A stretch of DNA of 62,860 nt from Myxococcales bacterium (GTDB lineage: Bacteria > Myxococcota_A > Polyangia > Palsa-1104): the NCBI GenBank assembly GCA_003170275.1, contig PNAM01000032.1:110674-173533 (forward strand), written 5' to 3'. Both the position numbers and the translations under genes were made by a program. Under the pieces are notes generated by a model. That model saw only the letters and a list, made by a program, of their open reading frames with translations. It had not been told where the DNA came from and made no database searches. The stretch's first letter is position 1; every line of letters starts with the position of its first letter. Positions 26,001 through 33,542 of this stretch are shown here, piece by piece.

Positions 26001-26270
26001 GGCAACGCGCCCGACGGCGTGGTGGCGATCGACTTCAACAAGGACGGCAAGCTCGACCTCGCCTACACCTCGTCCGACGCCGCGGGCGGACTATACGGAC
26101 ACGGCGACGGCACCTTCGATCCGACCTCATCGACGCGCCTGCGCGAAACCGGCAGCGCGTTCGCCCAGGGCCTGGCCGCCGGCGATCTGAACGGCGACGG
26201 CAAGGCCGATCTGGTCACCGCCAACTACCACACCAACGACGTCACCGTGCTGGTCAACGGATCGCCCTGA
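23085..26270 (+). CDS. FG-GAP/VCBS repeat surface protein with IPT/TIG domain
   Basis: This 1061-residue protein has a signal peptide with a weak lipobox-like QVSC. The first about 400 residues form a propeller of LVIP-type strands. A Big_5-like domain (IAQSFPLGSQLSISFSTPLD), a lectin-like segment (HTVDGHFSAWTTGADQFEWF) and an IPT/TIG domain (ITGVAPSTSVVGAQITISGVGFG) follow. Seven FG-GAP/VCBS repeats of about 47 residues end the protein, with calcium-type loops DxDGDGKLDL. The DNA of the repeats is nearly identical (GGCGACGGCAAGCTCGATCT recurs). Integrin-like propellers bind calcium and ligands. It completes the lipoprotein operon, 12 bp after the Pro-rich gene. Confidence 0.86.
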   Translation: MRSAGFAVGVGLLFASQVSCSKHDVCVSLSAAGLAANCGPTAVDLGKAPQALQLATLGFGSAIDSALTSGGQVLALFGSSGFGVVDFGDPKNPLVIGPIPTPGKVISVDFDPGNLIAFFLDASGALGAVDFSVPNAPKIMTTITLPDPQAVSGLVRVGEWLFVIAGAAVIPVHIVPVLGPDGVTILQLIPSLAVNLPSPPVAFAGGGGSVYFADASGLVSAWVSLAGSLVKLGEFTFAGPVKALAVRGTKVFAVGPTFGLCIVDFSGTPVSIFDDNNFKDASALLLFGSTLALNLQRGLLVVLDVSNATQPRAIVQVSGGASWLAVLNGLLLYGSGASGTVVNIPPFPVSTIPAAIAQSFPLGSQLSISFSTPLDPASVIGGNVVLTCDKNAQAGAPFLSLNGFSISFRPQAPLPPSTDCVLTFTGLKDLFGNLANVPSDGFQLKTEATASGPVTNPRSQYPHTVDGHFSAWTTGADQFEWFDVKPAKGMYTYFYADYDGTYLYALNDWFYNGDRIEPDCYNQFNAWTGGGAEQWEVRAYGDQHVEVRLNGKLVKNGDTGVQGGAGFGLSPLVDYPHTTYEIRVPASPGDWGVQLHDPGPAFICHQLEDEPAPIAGTIDLTSTSASNVLGAGIITGVAPSTSVVGAQITISGVGFGAAQGSSTVSFGGASGTPGTVVSWSDTRIVVTVPVGAKGPITIVGLTASNAFAFTVVPGPIFQPAVGYPAGQNPFSVTIADFNGDQKPDLAVANSGGTNVSVLLGVGDGSFKPQTLFTVGSAPVAVVAADLDGDGKLDLVVANHATSDVSLLLGVGDGTFAAARTLPAGENPRAIATGDWNGDGKLDLAVANQTSGDVTILLNAGGGTFTIGGTVGAGTWPRAIVAGDWNGDGKLDLAVANYLSNDVSVLAGNGAGGFGAGQSFAAGPLPFSLAAGDFDGDGKLDLAVATSGAASVAILGGVGDGTFKAPAATALSSGNAPDGVVAIDFNKDGKLDLAYTSSDAAGGLYGHGDGTFDPTSSTRLRETGSAFAQGLAAGDLNGDGKADLVTANYHTNDVTVLVNGSP

Positions 26271-26280
26271 CGCGCGCGCG

Positions 26281-26303
26281 GGATCGCGCTGCGGCCGCGA
26301 TCC
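26281..26303 (+). terminator. Hairpin after the giant-lipoprotein operon
   Basis: GGATCGCG and CGCGATCC form a perfect 8-bp stem with a 7-nt loop, starting 11 bp after the stop codon. No T-run follows, so it may act with Rho or only stabilise the message. Confidence 0.45.
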
Positions 26304-26334
26304 TGAAGCTCGTCGCTCCTTGCTAGGATGTGAT

Positions 26335-27135
26335 GTGATCCCAAGGGACCGCCTAAGCGTCGTGCTGTTGTGCCTCCTCAGCGCATGCACCGCGCACGAG
26401 GGCGGACAGTGCAAAAGCGGCTTCGTCTGCGACGGCGCGGGCGCGCTCGTGTGCATCGATCATCACTGGGTCGCGCAGCGCTGCAAACAGAGCTGCTCCG
26501 TCGGCAAGCACGGCACGGACTGCGATCTCGTCGACGATCCGCGAGTCGGCGAGAGCTGTTACTACACCCGGCTCAATGAAGGACGCACGTCATCACAGCA
26601 TCAGCACACCTGCTCGGCCGACGGCAAATCCGTGCTGGATTGTCGGCCGCCCGACGGCTTGTGGACTAGGGCGCCATGCCAAGAGGGCAGCGCGTGCAGG
26701 CTCGGACGCTGTCAGCTCTTGCCCGAGTCTGCGCCCGCCGTGAAACCCATCGTGATCGGGCAACCGTATTTCGTCGACGGCGTGCAGGTCGAAAAATGCG
26801 AAGACGCGAGTCCGCCCGTGACCATCGAAAAAGGATCATCGCGGACCGCGTGCTGGTATGCCGGCGACTCGTGTGAAGGCCATGGAGCACACATCGGCAA
26901 GCCGTTCTCGCTGACCGGCAGCCTCGTCTCGGGCGCGACCATTCACGGTGGCTGCAACTTGGGAACGTTCGCGCTCGTGTATGAGCGAGACACGTCACCG
27001 CTCAAGCTCCGCGTCTGCGAGCGGTCTTCGGCGCCGGTGGAATGCCCGGCGATGGTTCACGACGGTGCGAGCTGGGACATCACCAGATTGCTCGAAGCAA
27101 ATCACGCGAAGAAGGGCAAGCTCCTCGTGCCCTGA
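26335..27135 (+). CDS. Cys-rich secreted lipoprotein, unknown function
   Basis: This 266-residue protein starts with GTG and a short basic segment (VIPRDR), then a hydrophobic core and lipobox LLSAC. Its N-terminal third is rich in paired cysteines (CKSGFVCDGAGALVC, CKQSC, CYYTR, CSADGKSVLDC), similar to the small disulfide modules of myxobacterial surface proteins. The C-terminal half is a beta-sandwich-like domain without known motif. TAGGAT ends 5 nt before the GTG and no Shine-Dalgarno is obvious, so this may be a leaderless message. Confidence 0.72.
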   Translation: MIPRDRLSVVLLCLLSACTAHEGGQCKSGFVCDGAGALVCIDHHWVAQRCKQSCSVGKHGTDCDLVDDPRVGESCYYTRLNEGRTSSQHQHTCSADGKSVLDCRPPDGLWTRAPCQEGSACRLGRCQLLPESAPAVKPIVIGQPYFVDGVQVEKCEDASPPVTIEKGSSRTACWYAGDSCEGHGAHIGKPFSLTGSLVSGATIHGGCNLGTFALVYERDTSPLKLRVCERSSAPVECPAMVHDGASWDITRLLEANHAKKGKLLVP

Positions 27136-27289
27136 TGGCAATGCCGCGCGCGCGCTTCGCCGAGGACTTCGGGCGGCGCTGACCGCTTTCGGATACGTTC
27201 CTTCAGTAAGGGTCCGCACGGCGATTGCATGTCCAACAAGATCAAACAGTTAACTGCGTTATCGCGGCCACCAAATCGTCTCTTTGCCG

Positions 27290-27317
27290 TTGACCCGTAT
27301 TACTGCTCCGGTAGTTT
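27290..27317 (+). promoter_or_regulatory. Promoter giving a probably leaderless mRNA
   Basis: TTGACC (27290-27295), 16-nt spacer and TAGTTT (27312-27317). The start codon of the next gene is 8 nt further, where transcription should begin, and no ribosome-binding site exists. Confidence 0.5.
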
Positions 27318-27324
27318 ACAATTC

Positions 27325-28209
27325 ATGAAAACCATTCTACTTGCGAGTTTCGTAGTAACTGCCCTCACGGGTTGTGGCGGCGAGATCGCGGACCCGAACG
27401 AGGCCTCGACCGAGGAGGGGTTCGACGACGGTTCCGGGCCCCTACGCGGCCACGAAGACATCACGCGCTTCGGCATCGGCTTCGCGAACAGCATGCTCGC
27501 GGCCGAGACCGGCACCGCGACGTTCTTCACGCCGATCCCCTATGGTCAGGCGTGCGACGGCTCGCAGGGGATCCTGCTCGCCGGCAACTGCGCCACCGAT
27601 ACGCCGGATGCGACGATGAAGAGCTACTACGGCTCCTACTCGTATCTTGCGTGGCAAACCGCGCCCACCTTGCAGGAGCTCCATTTCCTGCGCAACTACG
27701 TGGGCTCGACCGGCGTCGAGGGCGCCAAGCTCGCGTGCACGGACGAGCTGGCGCGCATCATTACCATCGCCAACCTCGCCGTGACGCACTGGAAGTCGGG
27801 CGACCGGGCGGGCTACGACTACTGGGTCGGCCACGCGATGCATGCCGTCCAGGACTCGTTCTCTGCGGCGCACACCTCGCGCAGCGGGACCCTGCTGCGC
27901 AACATCAGTGACTTGTGCAGCTACGGCCGCCAGGTGAAGAACGTCTGTTACCACCAGCTCTTCGACACCCGCGACCGCGTCTGGAACAGCAGCTGGTCTT
28001 GCCAGCTCGATCCGTCCAACCGGTCGTGGGGCTGCCTGACGCCGCAGGCCCAGTCGGCTGCCTACGCCACTGCCGGCTTCCTTCGGGTCATGGCTCACCA
28101 CGTCCACTCGGACCCCAACGGCGATCTCGCCGCCGCGCTCAACACCTGGTTCTCGGGCGGCGCGGTCGATGCGTACAGCGACTACTTCCACTGCGAGAAC
28201 CTGCGCTAG
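27325..28209 (+). CDS. Lipoprotein related to zinc-dependent phospholipase C/S1-P1 nuclease fold
   Basis: This 294-residue protein has a clear lipobox (LTGC, Cys16). The mature part carries HEDITRFGIGFAN near the N-terminus and YWVGHAMHAVQDSFSAAHTSR in the middle. The spaced His and Asp residues match the zinc-ligand helices of bacterial phospholipase C and S1/P1 nucleases (H-x3-H-x2-QD-x3-AH). A later AHHVHSDP may supply another ligand. It could act on phospholipids or other phosphodiesters at the cell surface. Which substrate is used cannot be read from the sequence. Confidence 0.7.
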   Translation: MKTILLASFVVTALTGCGGEIADPNEASTEEGFDDGSGPLRGHEDITRFGIGFANSMLAAETGTATFFTPIPYGQACDGSQGILLAGNCATDTPDATMKSYYGSYSYLAWQTAPTLQELHFLRNYVGSTGVEGAKLACTDELARIITIANLAVTHWKSGDRAGYDYWVGHAMHAVQDSFSAAHTSRSGTLLRNISDLCSYGRQVKNVCYHQLFDTRDRVWNSSWSCQLDPSNRSWGCLTPQAQSAAYATAGFLRVMAHHVHSDPNGDLAAALNTWFSGGAVDAYSDYFHCENLR

Positions 28210-28337
28210 AAGCGCATCAGGCGCGGATCGTCGCTGACCAGCAGCGGCAGGTCGCCAGCGGTCTTCATTCCGCGGACCAGGATCGCCGCCCCGAAGAGCA
28301 CGATGAGCGACCCGAGGTATTCGACCATGCAGAGCAT
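28206..28337 (-). CDS. Possible 43-residue single-span membrane protein
   Basis: A short minus-strand frame codes one strong hydrophobic helix (YLGSLIVLFGAAILV) and a polar tail. It overlaps the end of the lipoprotein gene by 4 nt, tail to tail, and fills the gap before the next gene. Its composition is protein-like, but no homologue is recognised and a chance frame is possible. Confidence 0.35.
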   Translation of the reverse strand: MLCMVEYLGSLIVLFGAAILVRGMKTAGDLPLLVSDDPRLMRF

Positions 28338-28352
28338 GATATCTCTATCGGC

Positions 28353-28814
28353 ATGCGAGACTCTGCCCCTGTCGCCGTGAACAAGAAACCCAGGAGGAAG
28401 GTTGCGACAGCAGCTCCTGCGAGCGCGGAACCCGCTTCCCGGCTCATCGACCAGCGGATCCGCGACCTGGGGGGATGGCGCGGGGAGACCCTGGCCCGCA
28501 TGCGGGCGCTGATCCTGGAAGCCGACCCCGAGACCACCGAAGAGTGGAAGTGGAGGGGCACTCCGGTCTGGGAGCACCACGGGATTGTCTGCACCGGGGA
28601 GGCGTACACCAAGGTCGTGAAGCTCACGTTCGCCCGGGGGGCCACGGTCCCAGACCCATCGCGCCTCTTCAATTCCAGCTTGGAAGGCAACACGCGAAGG
28701 GCGATCGACATCCACGAAGGGGAGAAGGTCGACGCGGGCGCGTTCAAAACGCTCGTGAAGGCCGCGGTGGCCATGAATGGCCAGGCGAAGAAACCGAAGA
28801 GCGGAAAGCGCTAG
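28353..28814 (+). CDS. DUF1801 (YdhG-like) protein
   Basis: This 153-residue protein has a basic disordered N-terminus (about 25 residues) followed by a DUF1801 domain: MRALILEADPETTEEWKWRGTPVWEHHGIVC, then KVVKLTFARGA and LFNSSLEGNTRRAIDIHEGEKVD. Members related to Fra/YdhG bind iron or act as chaperones, but most are uncharacterised. ATG at 28353 has no Shine-Dalgarno; GTG at 28377 is a possible alternative. Its stop overlaps that of the convergent regulator gene. Confidence 0.75.
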   Translation: MRDSAPVAVNKKPRRKVATAAPASAEPASRLIDQRIRDLGGWRGETLARMRALILEADPETTEEWKWRGTPVWEHHGIVCTGEAYTKVVKLTFARGATVPDPSRLFNSSLEGNTRRAIDIHEGEKVDAGAFKTLVKAAVAMNGQAKKPKSGKR

Positions 28815-31800
28815 CGGCGTCGCCCGCGTGGGCGGCCCTCCGGCAGATAGCCGCAGAACGCGCCGGTGCGGATGCCCTGGTCGAGGTGCTTGCCGAGCTC
28901 CGGCAGGCCGTCCTCGATGCGGCGAATGACCTTGCGAAGGCGCTTCTGCACCGTCGTGCGCGCCCGCTCGGCGGCGCCGCCGACGCGACGCTCGCGGCCG
29001 CCGAGGCCGACCGCGCGCGCGAGCTCGGTGGTCAAGAAGTCCATCTCGGTGCGCGCTTTGTCGGCGCGGCTGCCGTCGGAGAATCCTTCCGCTTCCTCGA
29101 GCACCTCGCGCAGCTCCAAGAGCCTGCCGCGGTAGCTCTGCACCGCCTCGCCGTCGAGCACGGGGCCGGCATCGCCCGGGTCGCCGGCCTCGTCCGCAGG
29201 CGAGACCAGTTGCAGGACGTGGAACTCCTGGCCGGGGCTGGCGACCAGCTGGGCGAGCAGCTGCAGGCCGCGGCTGTCGCGCAGGCGCAACGTGCCCGCG
29301 CTCGAGACGACCGTCCAGTAGTCGCCTTCGCGACGCAATGCGAAGGGCGCCGCGGCGTCGGTGCTGCTGCGTGCGGGCGCGCCGTCCGGCAGGAGCTGCA
29401 ACAGCCTCGACTGGCCCAGCTCTTCGGCGAGGGTGCGAGCCTGCTCGAGCAGCGCCGCTGCGCGCTCGCGATCTGCGGCGCGGTCGCGCGCGAGTAGCAC
29501 GCCGGCGAGCTCGTAGCGCACGCGCGCGAGCTGCGATCGCTGACCGGTCTGCACCATCCTCGCCTCGGCGTCAGCGAGGTGCGCGACGGCTTCATCCAGA
29601 CGCCCGAGTGTCTGGCAGAGCAGGCCGAGATCGCGGCTGTACGGCGGATCGTAATAGCCGCCCATCGGTCCGAGGAACAAGAACCGCTGCGCGCGCGGCA
29701 GAAGCGCCGGATAGAGCCGCTCCGCCAACGGCACGTCTCCCATCAGATGGCACGGCTCGACCAGCAGCGCGAGCCACGAGGGTTCGCGGATGTCGCGGAA
29801 GAGCGGGTGGGCGCGCACCGCGGCGAGCTGCGTCGCCGTCCGCTGGCGATCTCCGGCGCGGCCATGGAGCTGGGCGATCAGCATCTCGCCGATACAGTTG
29901 CCCAGGTCCTGGTGCAACGCGCCGAACGCGCTGCGCAAGGTCGCTTCGATGCCGGGCGCATCCTGGTAGCGTTCGGCCGCGCGAGCCAGGCCCACCGGAA
30001 AGGCGAGCATGCTGACGCCGCGAGACTCGTCGCCCTGGAGGATCGCCTCGGACTGGCGATACCACCGATCGGCATCGTCGAAGCGACCGTCCCAAAGCGC
30101 GGTGACCGCCTCGAGAAAACTGGGAAGCCAGCGAACGCGTTCGTGGCGGAGCTCGCTGTCCAGCGCGTTGTGCGCGCGAATGTGGGCTTTGGCTCCCGCC
30201 CGATCGCCCAGCTCCCACGAGGCGCCGGCCATCAACAGGTTTGCGCGCAGCGCCACCAGCCGGTCGCCCGCCGCGAGCGCGAGGCGCAACGCCTCCTGAC
30301 AACATGCCAATTGTTCCGTCGGATCCGCCAGCGCGACCATCGCCAGCCCGGCGCTGGACAGCGCGAAGCGCAGCGTCGCGGGGTCGCCGATGCGGCGGGC
30401 CATCGCGACGGCGGCGCGCGCCAGCTCGATCGGGGGTTGCGTGTCGGGCTCCGGCTGGCGCTCGGCAGCGAGTTGGGCCATGCACCGCGCGCGCAGGGAT
30501 CCGTCACCGGCCGGCAGCGCGGCGAGCGCTTCGTCGAGCAGCGCGATGAGCGCGAGATCGCGAACGCCCGGCGTGAACTCGTAGGCGCACCCGAGCACGG
30601 CGCGCGCGAGGAGCTCGCCGTCGCCGAGGCGGCGGGCCAGCCCGATGGCGCGCAGGCAGGCATCCTTGCCGAGCTGGATGTCCGCGGCCTGGATGCGCGC
30701 GAGCCCGAGGCCGAGCAGTACTTCGAAGAGTCGGCGCTCTTCGCCGGCCGCCGCCTCGAGCAACCTGGCGGTGCGCTCGAGCAGCGCGCTCGCGTCCTCG
30801 AAGGCGAGTAGCTCCATCGCTCGCTGCGCGGCCCGCAAGGCCGCATCGGCAGCCTCTCCCACACCGACGGTCGGGATCGCATGCAGTAGATGGTGCGCGA
30901 CCTCGGTCAACGCCGGCTCGCCGGTGCGGCGCTGCAGCTCCAGCGCAGCTGCCCGGTGAAGCGCGGTGCGCCGATCCGGAGCGAGGTCCTCGTACAGGTC
31001 CTCGCGCAACAGCACGTGGGTGAAGCGCCAGCGCGCTGGTGGATCGAGCGGCTCGACGATCCCGGCGTCCGCCGCGGGTCCAAGCTGCGCGCGCACCTCG
31101 AAGTCCGGTGTCTCCGTCAGTGTGGCGAGCGCCTCGAGTCCGAACTCGCGGCCCATCACCGCCGCCGCCTCGAGCGTGCGGCGCACGATCGGGGTCAACA
31201 GCGAGAGCCGCGCGCGCACCACCTCGCGAATCCCGTCGGGCTGGCCGACGCCCGAGCCCTGCAGCCGGAGCCGCTCGCGCAAGAACAGCGGGATCCCCTC
31301 GGTCTGCTGATGGAGCGCGTCGACCCGGTCTTGGTTCGGCGCGCTGCCGGTCGCCTGGGCGATGAAGTCCGCGACCTCGCGCCGATCGAGGCGGCGCAGC
31401 GGCAGCATGGTCGCTTCGCGCGCGATCTGCGCGAGCGTCCCACCGACCTCCGGCGACAGCCGCGCTTCGGCGTCGCGGTAGGTGCCGACCACCAGCAGCG
31501 GGCCGGCGCGCAGGTCGCGCACCAGGAAGTGCAGGAGTTGCAACGACGAGGGATCGGCGGCATGCAGATCGTCGAGCACCAATAGCTGGGGCGCCCGGGC
31601 CGCGGCCGCGTGCACGAACGTGCCGATCGCATCGAAGAACTGAAAGCGATCGCGCGTCCCGGGCAATAGCTCGGCGAGCTCGTCCCCAGGCACCCCGACC
31701 AGGCCGCCGAGTGCCCCGGCCTCGAGCCCGCGGCACATGCTGCGCAGCACCTGGACGAATGGCCAGTAGGACGGCGCGCCGCCTGCTTCCCAGCTTCGGC

Positions 31801-32014
31801 CCCAATGGACGGCCACGCCGCGGGCGGCGGCTGCGCGGGCGAGCTCGTCGCACAGCCGGGTCTTGCCGATGCCCGGCTCTCCGGTGATCAGGAACAGGCC
31901 GCCCCGCCCCGCGAGCAGATCTTCCAATCCTGTCGCGAGCTCAGCCAATTCGCGGTCGCGGCCGAGCCAGACCTGGTGCGCGGACGGCACTTGCGGCGAG
32001 GGGGTCAACGGCAC
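28811..32014 (-). CDS. AAA_16 ATPase/TPR transcription-type regulator without kinase
   Basis: This 1067-residue protein begins with WLGRDRELAELATGLEDLL, Walker A GEPGIGKT and Walker B QLLVLDDLHAADP, i.e. a STAND/AAA_16 NTPase. TPR-like helices follow over about 500 residues. The C-terminus has a winged-helix-like domain (DYWTVVSSAGTLRLRDSRGLQLLAQLV and ERARTTVQKRLRKVIRRIE) known from many bacterial ATPase regulators. It lacks the kinase that heads its cousin at 7115. The GTG at 32014 was chosen because codons further upstream run into the promoter region of the divergent gene; TTG at 32062 is possible. Confidence 0.88.
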   Translation of the reverse strand: MPLTPSPQVPSAHQVWLGRDRELAELATGLEDLLAGRGGLFLITGEPGIGKTRLCDELARAAAARGVAVHWGRSWEAGGAPSYWPFVQVLRSMCRGLEAGALGGLVGVPGDELAELLPGTRDRFQFFDAIGTFVHAAAARAPQLLVLDDLHAADPSSLQLLHFLVRDLRAGPLLVVGTYRDAEARLSPEVGGTLAQIAREATMLPLRRLDRREVADFIAQATGSAPNQDRVDALHQQTEGIPLFLRERLRLQGSGVGQPDGIREVVRARLSLLTPIVRRTLEAAAVMGREFGLEALATLTETPDFEVRAQLGPAADAGIVEPLDPPARWRFTHVLLREDLYEDLAPDRRTALHRAAALELQRRTGEPALTEVAHHLLHAIPTVGVGEAADAALRAAQRAMELLAFEDASALLERTARLLEAAAGEERRLFEVLLGLGLARIQAADIQLGKDACLRAIGLARRLGDGELLARAVLGCAYEFTPGVRDLALIALLDEALAALPAGDGSLRARCMAQLAAERQPEPDTQPPIELARAAVAMARRIGDPATLRFALSSAGLAMVALADPTEQLACCQEALRLALAAGDRLVALRANLLMAGASWELGDRAGAKAHIRAHNALDSELRHERVRWLPSFLEAVTALWDGRFDDADRWYRQSEAILQGDESRGVSMLAFPVGLARAAERYQDAPGIEATLRSAFGALHQDLGNCIGEMLIAQLHGRAGDRQRTATQLAAVRAHPLFRDIREPSWLALLVEPCHLMGDVPLAERLYPALLPRAQRFLFLGPMGGYYDPPYSRDLGLLCQTLGRLDEAVAHLADAEARMVQTGQRSQLARVRYELAGVLLARDRAADRERAAALLEQARTLAEELGQSRLLQLLPDGAPARSSTDAAAPFALRREGDYWTVVSSAGTLRLRDSRGLQLLAQLVASPGQEFHVLQLVSPADEAGDPGDAGPVLDGEAVQSYRGRLLELREVLEEAEGFSDGSRADKARTEMDFLTTELARAVGLGGRERRVGGAAERARTTVQKRLRKVIRRIEDGLPELGKHLDQGIRTGAFCGYLPEGRPRGRRR

Positions 32015-32085
32015 ATTGTGCCATCCGAATTCACGCCTTGGAATTAGGAACAGACGCACCAAAACCCGACCTTCCAGGAGACCGC

Positions 32086-32991
32086 ATGAGCATCCAGTCC
32101 GTTCGCGACTTCTTCAATAAGCACAACGCCTCCGCCACCGGGCTCGCCGCGCTGGTTGCGGCGCTCGACGCCAAGGCCAGCGGGAAGCCGCTCGACCCGG
32201 CGCTCGCCGGTCGGGTGCAGGATCTACTGACGGTGCTGGGCGCAGGAGATCTGCTGAACGATCTGAGCGCAGCCGACGCGACGCCGCTCGTGCCGGAGAT
32301 CCGGCAGCACCTCTCGTTCAACGCCAAGCTGCTGTACGCCGAGACGCGCGCGACGAGCTGGAGCTACGGCGACGACCGGCTCCTGGAGGACGTCGGTGAG
32401 TTTGCCCGCGCGCATGCGCACGCGATCGCCAAGATGATCGTGCCGTCACTCGAAGGGGTGGCGCAGCGGTTTGCCGCGCCGGGCGGCGCGTTCCTCGACA
32501 TCGGCGTCGGCGTCGGCGGGCTCGCGGTCGAGTTGGCGCAGCTCTTCCCGCAGCTGCGCATCGTCGGCATCGACGTGTTTCAGCCGTCGCTGGCGCTGGC
32601 GCGCGCCCGCGTCGAGAAGGCCGGGCTGGGCAAGCGCATCGAGCTGCGCGAGCAGGGTGCCGAAAATCTCGAGGACGACAAGGCCTTCGACCTGGCGTGG
32701 ATCCCGGTGCCGTTCATTCCCGAGCGGGTCCTTCCGGCTGCAGCCGAGCGGACCCATCGGTCGCTTCGTCCGGGCGGGTGGGTGATCATGGCGTACGCCA
32801 ATCCCGAGGGTCTCGATGCGGCAAGTGTCGCGTGCTGGAGACTACGCCTGAGCACCTGGGGCGGCCCGCAGTGGTCGCCTGGCGAGGCGGAGAAGCTGCT
32901 GCGCGACAAGGGTTACGCGGAGGTCCGCACCCTGCCGAAGCCGCCAGGCGCGCCGGTCGGCTTTGCCGTCGGTCGTCGCAAGCCCGCCTGA
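32086..32991 (+). CDS. SAM-dependent class I methyltransferase
   Basis: This 301-residue protein has a helical N-terminal domain (SIQSVRDFFNKHNASATGLAALV) and a Rossmann core with FLDIGVGVGGLAVELAQ, RIVGIDVF and AENL, then an acceptor region with IPVPFIPERVLPAAAERTHRSLRPGGW. The catalysed reaction is unknown. AGGAG lies 5 nt before the chosen ATG. The downstream GNAT gene starts 13 bp later, so the pair is probably an operon, divergent from the ATPase regulator that might control it. Confidence 0.84.
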   Translation: MSIQSVRDFFNKHNASATGLAALVAALDAKASGKPLDPALAGRVQDLLTVLGAGDLLNDLSAADATPLVPEIRQHLSFNAKLLYAETRATSWSYGDDRLLEDVGEFARAHAHAIAKMIVPSLEGVAQRFAAPGGAFLDIGVGVGGLAVELAQLFPQLRIVGIDVFQPSLALARARVEKAGLGKRIELREQGAENLEDDKAFDLAWIPVPFIPERVLPAAAERTHRSLRPGGWVIMAYANPEGLDAASVACWRLRLSTWGGPQWSPGEAEKLLRDKGYAEVRTLPKPPGAPVGFAVGRRKPA

Positions 32992-33004
32992 GGCGAGGCG
33001 CGTC

Positions 33005-33505
33005 ATGGCCATCGAGATTCGCGAAGCTCGCGCCGGCGAGCTGGAGGAGGTCGCGCGCGTCCTGGTCGCGGCCTTCGAGCAGTATCGGCCGCAAGGGTTC
33101 GAAGGGTACCTGCGGGACGTGGCGAACGTTCGTTCGCGAGTGGGCCTCGCCGACCTGTTCGTTGCGGTCGAGGCGGGTCGCGTCGTCGGTACGGCCACGC
33201 TCTACCGGCCAAACCCGCCCCACAGCGACCGGCAGCCATGGCCGCGCGCGTGGGCCAGCCTGCGGCTGCTCGCCGTCGAGCCGTCTCATCGCGGGCGGGG
33301 CATCGGACGCATGCTCACCGACGCGCGCCTCCGGCGGGCGCGTGAGCTGGGCGCGCCGGTCGTGGTGCTGCACACGACCGAGCTGTTCGAGGTCTCGCGC
33401 AGCATGTATCGGCGCATGGGATGGCAGCGCGCGCCCGAATACGATCACTGGCCGCTGCCCGGGCTGTGTGCCGAAGCCTACGTGCTCGCGCTGGACGTCG
33501 GGTGA
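33005..33505 (+). CDS. GNAT-family N-acetyltransferase
   Basis: This 166-residue protein is a single GNAT domain. It begins IEIREARAGELEEVARVLVAAFEQY, with the acetyl-CoA pyrophosphate loop LLAVEPSHRGRGIGRMLTD (R-x2-G-x-G/A) and the C-terminal VSRSMYRRMGWQRAPEYD. It would acetylate an amine using acetyl-CoA. The target is unknown. It follows the methyltransferase gene closely in the same direction. Confidence 0.88.
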   Translation: MAIEIREARAGELEEVARVLVAAFEQYRPQGFEGYLRDVANVRSRVGLADLFVAVEAGRVVGTATLYRPNPPHSDRQPWPRAWASLRLLAVEPSHRGRGIGRMLTDARLRRARELGAPVVVLHTTELFEVSRSMYRRMGWQRAPEYDHWPLPGLCAEAYVLALDVG

Positions 33506-33542
33506 GGAAGGTACCTGTCGAAGCGGCGTGGTAAAATGAAAT

